The position numbers and the translations under genes were made by a program. The notes beneath the pieces were generated by a model. The model ran no database searches, had not been told where the DNA came from, and saw only the letters and a program-made list of their open reading frames with translations. Positions 22,335 to 25,350 of a DNA stretch of 25,350 nucleotides are shown piece by piece; position 1 is the stretch's first letter; every line of letters starts with the position of its first letter. The DNA is from CAZXFH01 sp964640055. Lineage in GTDB: Bacteria; Fidelibacterota; UBA2242; JAFGTP01. Location: the NCBI GenBank assembly GCA_964640055.1, contig CAZXFH010000045.1, positions 1 to 25,350 of the forward strand, read 5' to 3'.

Positions 22335-24065
22335 ATGCAGCAAGCCGAAGATCTGAAAAAACAGCTATCCCAGCTCGATGCCAAGGGCTATAAAGCCTAT
22401 AAAAATATTCAGGGCCGCTATGATTTTGGCCATTATATCCTGGATGTAGCCTATGTGCAGGGTGATCCGTTTGCCTCCCCTTCCAAGTTTATGGTGATCG
22501 TCAAACCAGAGGTGGCTGATTTTCCTTCAAAATTATACAGCACTCCGGTTCGACAGCAGGCTCTGGAAGATTATCTGCTGCGCCAGTTCAATCAGGCTGT
22601 CAAGCAGCATGTCAAAGGCCGGCGCGGTTCCGGGAAAAGCGGTGCCATCTTTTCCGACCAGCCCGGACAGCAGGTGCTGAAACGGTCGGCGGTGAAAATC
22701 GATCAGGGCGCCGTGCGCATGCTTTTTTCAGTCGGCTTGCCCGCCAAAGGGCGCCGTGTACTGGCCCAGCAGGCAATCACCATGATCTACGAAGAGATTC
22801 CCCAATTGGTGCGGTCTGCGCTGATATATCCCAACCTGGATCAGTCCGCCCTGGAAAAACATGTTGATCTGGCTGAGGACCAGCATTATATCCGCCAGTA
22901 TATTGCCGACAACAACTATGTGGCCTTTATTGCCAATGATGCCATTCTGCCCCGTAAAACCGGTGTTTCCGATCTGCCCATGACCGCTAAAAAAGCGGTT
23001 CCCTTTCAGGCGCCGCCGGAACTAGAGGTCACGATCGAACTGCCGCATCACGGTTCCTTGCGCGGGATGGCCCTGCCGCAGGGTATTACCCTGATCGTCG
23101 GCGGTGGCTATCATGGCAAGTCTACTGTGTTGCGGGCGCTGGAACGGGGGGTCTACGATCATATCAGCGGTGATGGCCGCGAGTTCGTCGTCAGTGATCC
23201 CAACACGGTCAAGATCCGCGCCGAAGACGGCCGCCGGGTGGAAAAGGTGGACATCAGTGCTTTTATCAGTGAGCTGCCCGGCGGGATCACAACCGAGGCT
23301 TTTAGTAGTGCCGAAGCCAGCGGCAGCACCTCCCAGGCCGCCAATATCATGGAATTTCTGGAACTGGGCGCCCGTTGCCTGCTGGTGGATGAAGATACCA
23401 GTGCCACCAATTTCATGATCCGTGATATGCGCATGCAGCAGCTGGTCAGCAAGGACAAGGAACCGATTACCCCGTTTATCGATAAGATCCGCCAGCTCTA
23501 CAAGGAACATCAGGTCTCCACGGTGCTGGTGATCGGCGGCTCCGGGGATTATTTCGATATCGCCGATACGGTGATCAAAATGGATGCCTACCGGCCCGTT
23601 ATGGTTACACAAGAGGCCAAAAAGATCGCCAAGAAATACCGCACCGGACGCCGGCCAGAAGGCGGCCGTAAATTTGGACCTGTTGCGGATCGCAATCCTC
23701 AGGGTGATTGTTTTGACGCCCGGGTGGGCCGCAAAGGCAAGGTCAAGCTGCGCGCCCACGGCACCCATACCCTGCAATTCGGCCGCACCCGGATCGACCT
23801 CAACTATCTGGAACAGCTGGTTGATGAGAGTCAGACCAATGCCATCGGCGATATTATGCACTATGCCGGTCAGTATAAATCCTATTTCGATGGCAAACGC
23901 CACCTCCGGGAGGTCCTGGAACAGGTGCTGGCTGATATTGAGAAAGAGGGCATCGAGACCATCTCCGGCCTGCTGGGCTACTATGCCCGGCCGCGAATTT
24001 TTGAGATCGGCGGCGCCATTAACCGCTACCGGCGTCTGAAAGTCATCCAGCAACGAAACGGCTGA
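22335..24065 (+). CDS. ABC-class ATPase (PF09818-type)
   Basis: A 576-aa cytoplasmic ATPase of the 'predicted ATPase of the ABC class' family (PF09818). An N-terminal alpha/beta region (YKNIQGRYDFGHYILDVAYV, VQGDPFASPSKFMVIV) is family-specific. The Walker A motif LIVGGGYHGKSTVLRALERG is near residue 256, a signature-like SGSTSQAANI follows, and Walker B LLVDEDTSATNFMIRDM is near 350. A switch-like VLVIGGSGDYFDIADTVI comes next. The C-terminal domain (about 450-576) contains DLNYLEQLVDESQTNAIGDI. There are no membrane segments. AAAGGAG precedes the ATG. Full-length family members are near this size. Molecular function is not established; a relation to RNA handling has been suggested for a distant trypanosome homologue (from memory). 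It stands alone. Confidence 0.93.
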   Translation: MQQAEDLKKQLSQLDAKGYKAYKNIQGRYDFGHYILDVAYVQGDPFASPSKFMVIVKPEVADFPSKLYSTPVRQQALEDYLLRQFNQAVKQHVKGRRGSGKSGAIFSDQPGQQVLKRSAVKIDQGAVRMLFSVGLPAKGRRVLAQQAITMIYEEIPQLVRSALIYPNLDQSALEKHVDLAEDQHYIRQYIADNNYVAFIANDAILPRKTGVSDLPMTAKKAVPFQAPPELEVTIELPHHGSLRGMALPQGITLIVGGGYHGKSTVLRALERGVYDHISGDGREFVVSDPNTVKIRAEDGRRVEKVDISAFISELPGGITTEAFSSAEASGSTSQAANIMEFLELGARCLLVDEDTSATNFMIRDMRMQQLVSKDKEPITPFIDKIRQLYKEHQVSTVLVIGGSGDYFDIADTVIKMDAYRPVMVTQEAKKIAKKYRTGRRPEGGRKFGPVADRNPQGDCFDARVGRKGKVKLRAHGTHTLQFGRTRIDLNYLEQLVDESQTNAIGDIMHYAGQYKSYFDGKRHLREVLEQVLADIEKEGIETISGLLGYYARPRIFEIGGAINRYRRLKVIQQRNG

Positions 24066-24220
24066 GCCGGCAAATTACCGCCTGATTCAGATAAAACATC
24101 TGCACCAAGAAAATAAACAATTAAAATTATCAATTAAAAGATAAGTCTAAACACAAGGGCAAACAGCTTAATTATATTTTGTATTTGTCAAATTATCATA
24201 TAAATTACAAAAAATTCACT
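24066..24220. other. AT-rich junction between the ATPase gene and the recombinase remnant
   Basis: About 155 bases with no gene seen. Base composition changes abruptly to AT-rich here (for example 24110-24220), and no upstream part of the recombinase is present. It probably contains a breakpoint of an insertion or deletion. Confidence 0.4.
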
Positions 24221-24682
24221 ATGAAGGCACAAAAGGTAGATATCAAGATATTACGGGCCGTGCATAAGGGCGCTGAGGATATTGATTCGGAAAGAAAGAC
24301 GATTACTGTTCGGGGTGGTAAAGGCCGTAAGGACCGCGTCAGCCTGCTGTCAGAAAAAATGTTGAAATGGTTGCGTTGTTACTATCAGGAATATCAGCCT
24401 GGAAAATGGCTTTTTGAAGGACAAAAAGGGGATAGATATAGTCATCAAAGTGTTCAAAAAATTTTGAAAAAGGCGTTGCCAAAAGCCGGAATCCGAAAAA
24501 GAGCCACTATCCATACGTTGCGCCATTCTTTCGCAACCCATTTGCTGGAACAGGGTACGGATCTACGTTACATTCAGGAACTGTTAGGGCATAAAAATGC
24601 AAAAACGACTGAAATATATACCCACATTACCAATAAAGGGTTTTCGCAGATAAAAAGCTCCTTGGAACACTTACACCTTTGA
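24221..24682 (+). pseudogene. N-terminally truncated tyrosine recombinase (Xer/IntI-like)
   Basis: The catalytic C-terminal half of a site-specific tyrosine recombinase. Present are the beta-hairpin Lys (VRGGKGRKDRVSLL), the HxxR box (TIHTLRHSFATHLLEQG), the LLGHKNAKTTEIYTHI segment with the His and the nucleophilic Tyr, and an IKSSLEHLHL tail. Missing are the SAM-like core-binding domain and the box I Arg that normally sits about 25 residues before GKGRKDR. Homology starts only near AEDIDSERK (about 24272). The preceding residues (MKAQKVDIKILRAVHKG) do not match the family, and no ribosome site is seen. A full enzyme needs about 290-320 aa, so it is inactive on its own. The closest relatives by feel are Xer-like or integron-like integrases. 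Confidence 0.85.
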
Positions 24683-24870
24683 GGTCTTATGAGTTTGCTT
24701 CTTGACGATACCAATTTGAAACAGGGTAGAGATATACACAATATCTGGATGAATATATCTACCAAGCTAAATGGTGAATATATCTACTTTATCTATATAT
24801 ACAGACGTTGTATGCAATAAGTGGCGACAATTATCCAGATGGATTTAAAATATAAAACAGACTACAAAAT
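24683..24870. other. Non-coding AT-rich segment with repeats and a possible recombination core
   Basis: No gene. It contains a 13-base direct repeat (TGAATATATCTAC) and the motif ACGTTGTATGCAA (24805-24817), whose TTGTATGCAA is nearly palindromic. Its place between a recombinase remnant and an AT-rich gene is where a cassette or attachment site would be expected. A full attC-like fold could not be demonstrated by eye. Confidence 0.35.
24750..24787 (+). repeat. 13-base direct repeat TGAATATATCTAC
   Basis: Exact copies at 24750-24762 and 24775-24787, 25 bases apart. GTAGAGATATA at about 24725 is an imperfect inverted copy, so a hairpin could form. Low complexity raises the chance of coincidence. 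Confidence 0.55.
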
Positions 24871-25350
24871 ATGAAAGAAAAGTATTCAAGTTTTATTAGT
24901 GAACATACAGCTGAATATGTATTAATTCCTCGATTGACAGAAATTCTGAAACAGAAGTTTGAAGTTGTTGTTCCTATTTATCCGTGGATGACAAGAGAAG
25001 GAAATAATCTTTCAAAATCTCTTCATGAACAAGACAAATTTAAAATGGTTGGATTTTACCCTAGACGACCTAAAATTGATCTTAACAGCCAAAAAATAGC
25101 TATCAAAATTAATGACGAGTTTTTGAACGGAGCAAAGGAAGCATCAAAGATAAATATCCCTATGTTAGCCGGTTGTCCAATAGCGAGAAATTTATTGGAA
25201 TTGAATAATGATACCAAGTGTATTTGGATAAAGTTGACTGATAAAACAAGAAATATTTATGACATAGAATATATTGATGGAATCCCTGTTGAATTTAAGA
25301 TTAAACAAAATGAAGAAGTCCTTAATACTAATGATGACATTTTAAATTTT
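24871..25350 (+). CDS. Unrecognised AT-rich gene, 5' part (open to right edge)
   Basis: From ATG 24871 the frame stays open for 160 codons to the end of the window. The protein begins MKEKYSSFISEHTAEYVLIP and includes YPWMTREGNNLSKSLHE, FYPRRPKIDL, IKINDEFLNGAKEASKINIP and MLAGCPIARNLLEL. Codon use is A/T-ending throughout and the composition is Lys/Ile/Asn-rich, unlike all genes to the left. There is no signal peptide, membrane segment or nucleotide-binding motif in the visible part, and no clear ribosome site. I do not recognise the family. Sustained openness in AT-rich DNA and protein-like sequence support a real gene, probably acquired with the neighbouring recombinase remnant. Confidence 0.75.
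   Translation, partial: MKEKYSSFISEHTAEYVLIPRLTEILKQKFEVVVPIYPWMTREGNNLSKSLHEQDKFKMVGFYPRRPKIDLNSQKIAIKINDEFLNGAKEASKINIPMLAGCPIARNLLELNNDTKCIWIKLTDKTRNIYDIEYIDGIPVEFKIKQNEEVLNTNDDILNF

Noticed and set aside
23022..24053. Long (343-codon) open frame on the minus strand inside the ABC-class ATPase gene
   Set aside because: It is antisense to a strongly supported gene with Walker motifs. The translated sequence is rich in low-information G/A/D/H and lacks any domain or ribosome site; it is a by-product of GC-biased third positions.
1..25350. CRISPR arrays, tRNA or rRNA genes
   Set aside because: No regularly spaced repeats with unique spacers and no recognisable tRNA or rRNA sequence on either strand.

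Overview
The window looks like a chromosomal segment of a free-living Gram-negative bacterium of the FCB lineage (Calditrichota, KSB1, Ignavibacteria or similar). The main clues are a secreted protein ending in an FlgD-like/Por-type sorting domain (NYPNPFNPTT start), several exported lipoproteins, an RND/TolC efflux system, and AT-rich intergenic filler. The exact phylum is inferred. No tRNA, rRNA or CRISPR array was seen.

Positions 1-13054 (all minus strand) form one nearly gapless run of about 20 genes that begins with an ArsR-family repressor and runs off the left edge. In transcription order: arsR; a full-length ArsP/YraQ-type permease; a small CPKC thioredoxin; a 51-aa zinc-ribbon protein; a DGC-domain protein; an exported thioredoxin lipoprotein; an exported Cys-x-Cys thioredoxin-like protein; a CcdA-type electron transporter; the arsenite exporter ACR3; a broken thioredoxin-like gene; a ferredoxin; a ProC-like dehydrogenase; a CoA-disulfide-reductase-like flavoprotein; a periplasmic helical protein; TolC; two half-size permeases; a cupin; a frameshifted third half-permease; an RND adaptor; and the start of an RND pump. 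No ArsC or ArsM is visible. The set suggests a metalloid response that combines inner-membrane export, cross-envelope thiol electron transfer and tripartite efflux. A palindrome at 13081-13096 next to a promoter-like sequence is the likely ArsR operator.

Positions 13228-21707 hold ordinary single genes: a Gfo/Idh/MocA oxidoreductase (+), a secreted beta-propeller protein with a sorting tail (-), a C69 dipeptidase (-), a nitronate monooxygenase-like enzyme (-) and a large S9 prolyl-oligopeptidase-family peptidase (+). Positions 21708-22334 carry no convincing gene but resemble a patchwork of degenerate dispersed repeats. An ABC-class ATPase of the PF09818 type follows at 22335-24065.

From about 24070 to the right edge the DNA becomes strongly AT-rich. 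It contains an N-terminally truncated tyrosine recombinase, a repeat-bearing non-coding stretch with a candidate recombination core, and the 5' part of an unrecognised gene open to the end of the window. This looks like the edge of an acquired region.
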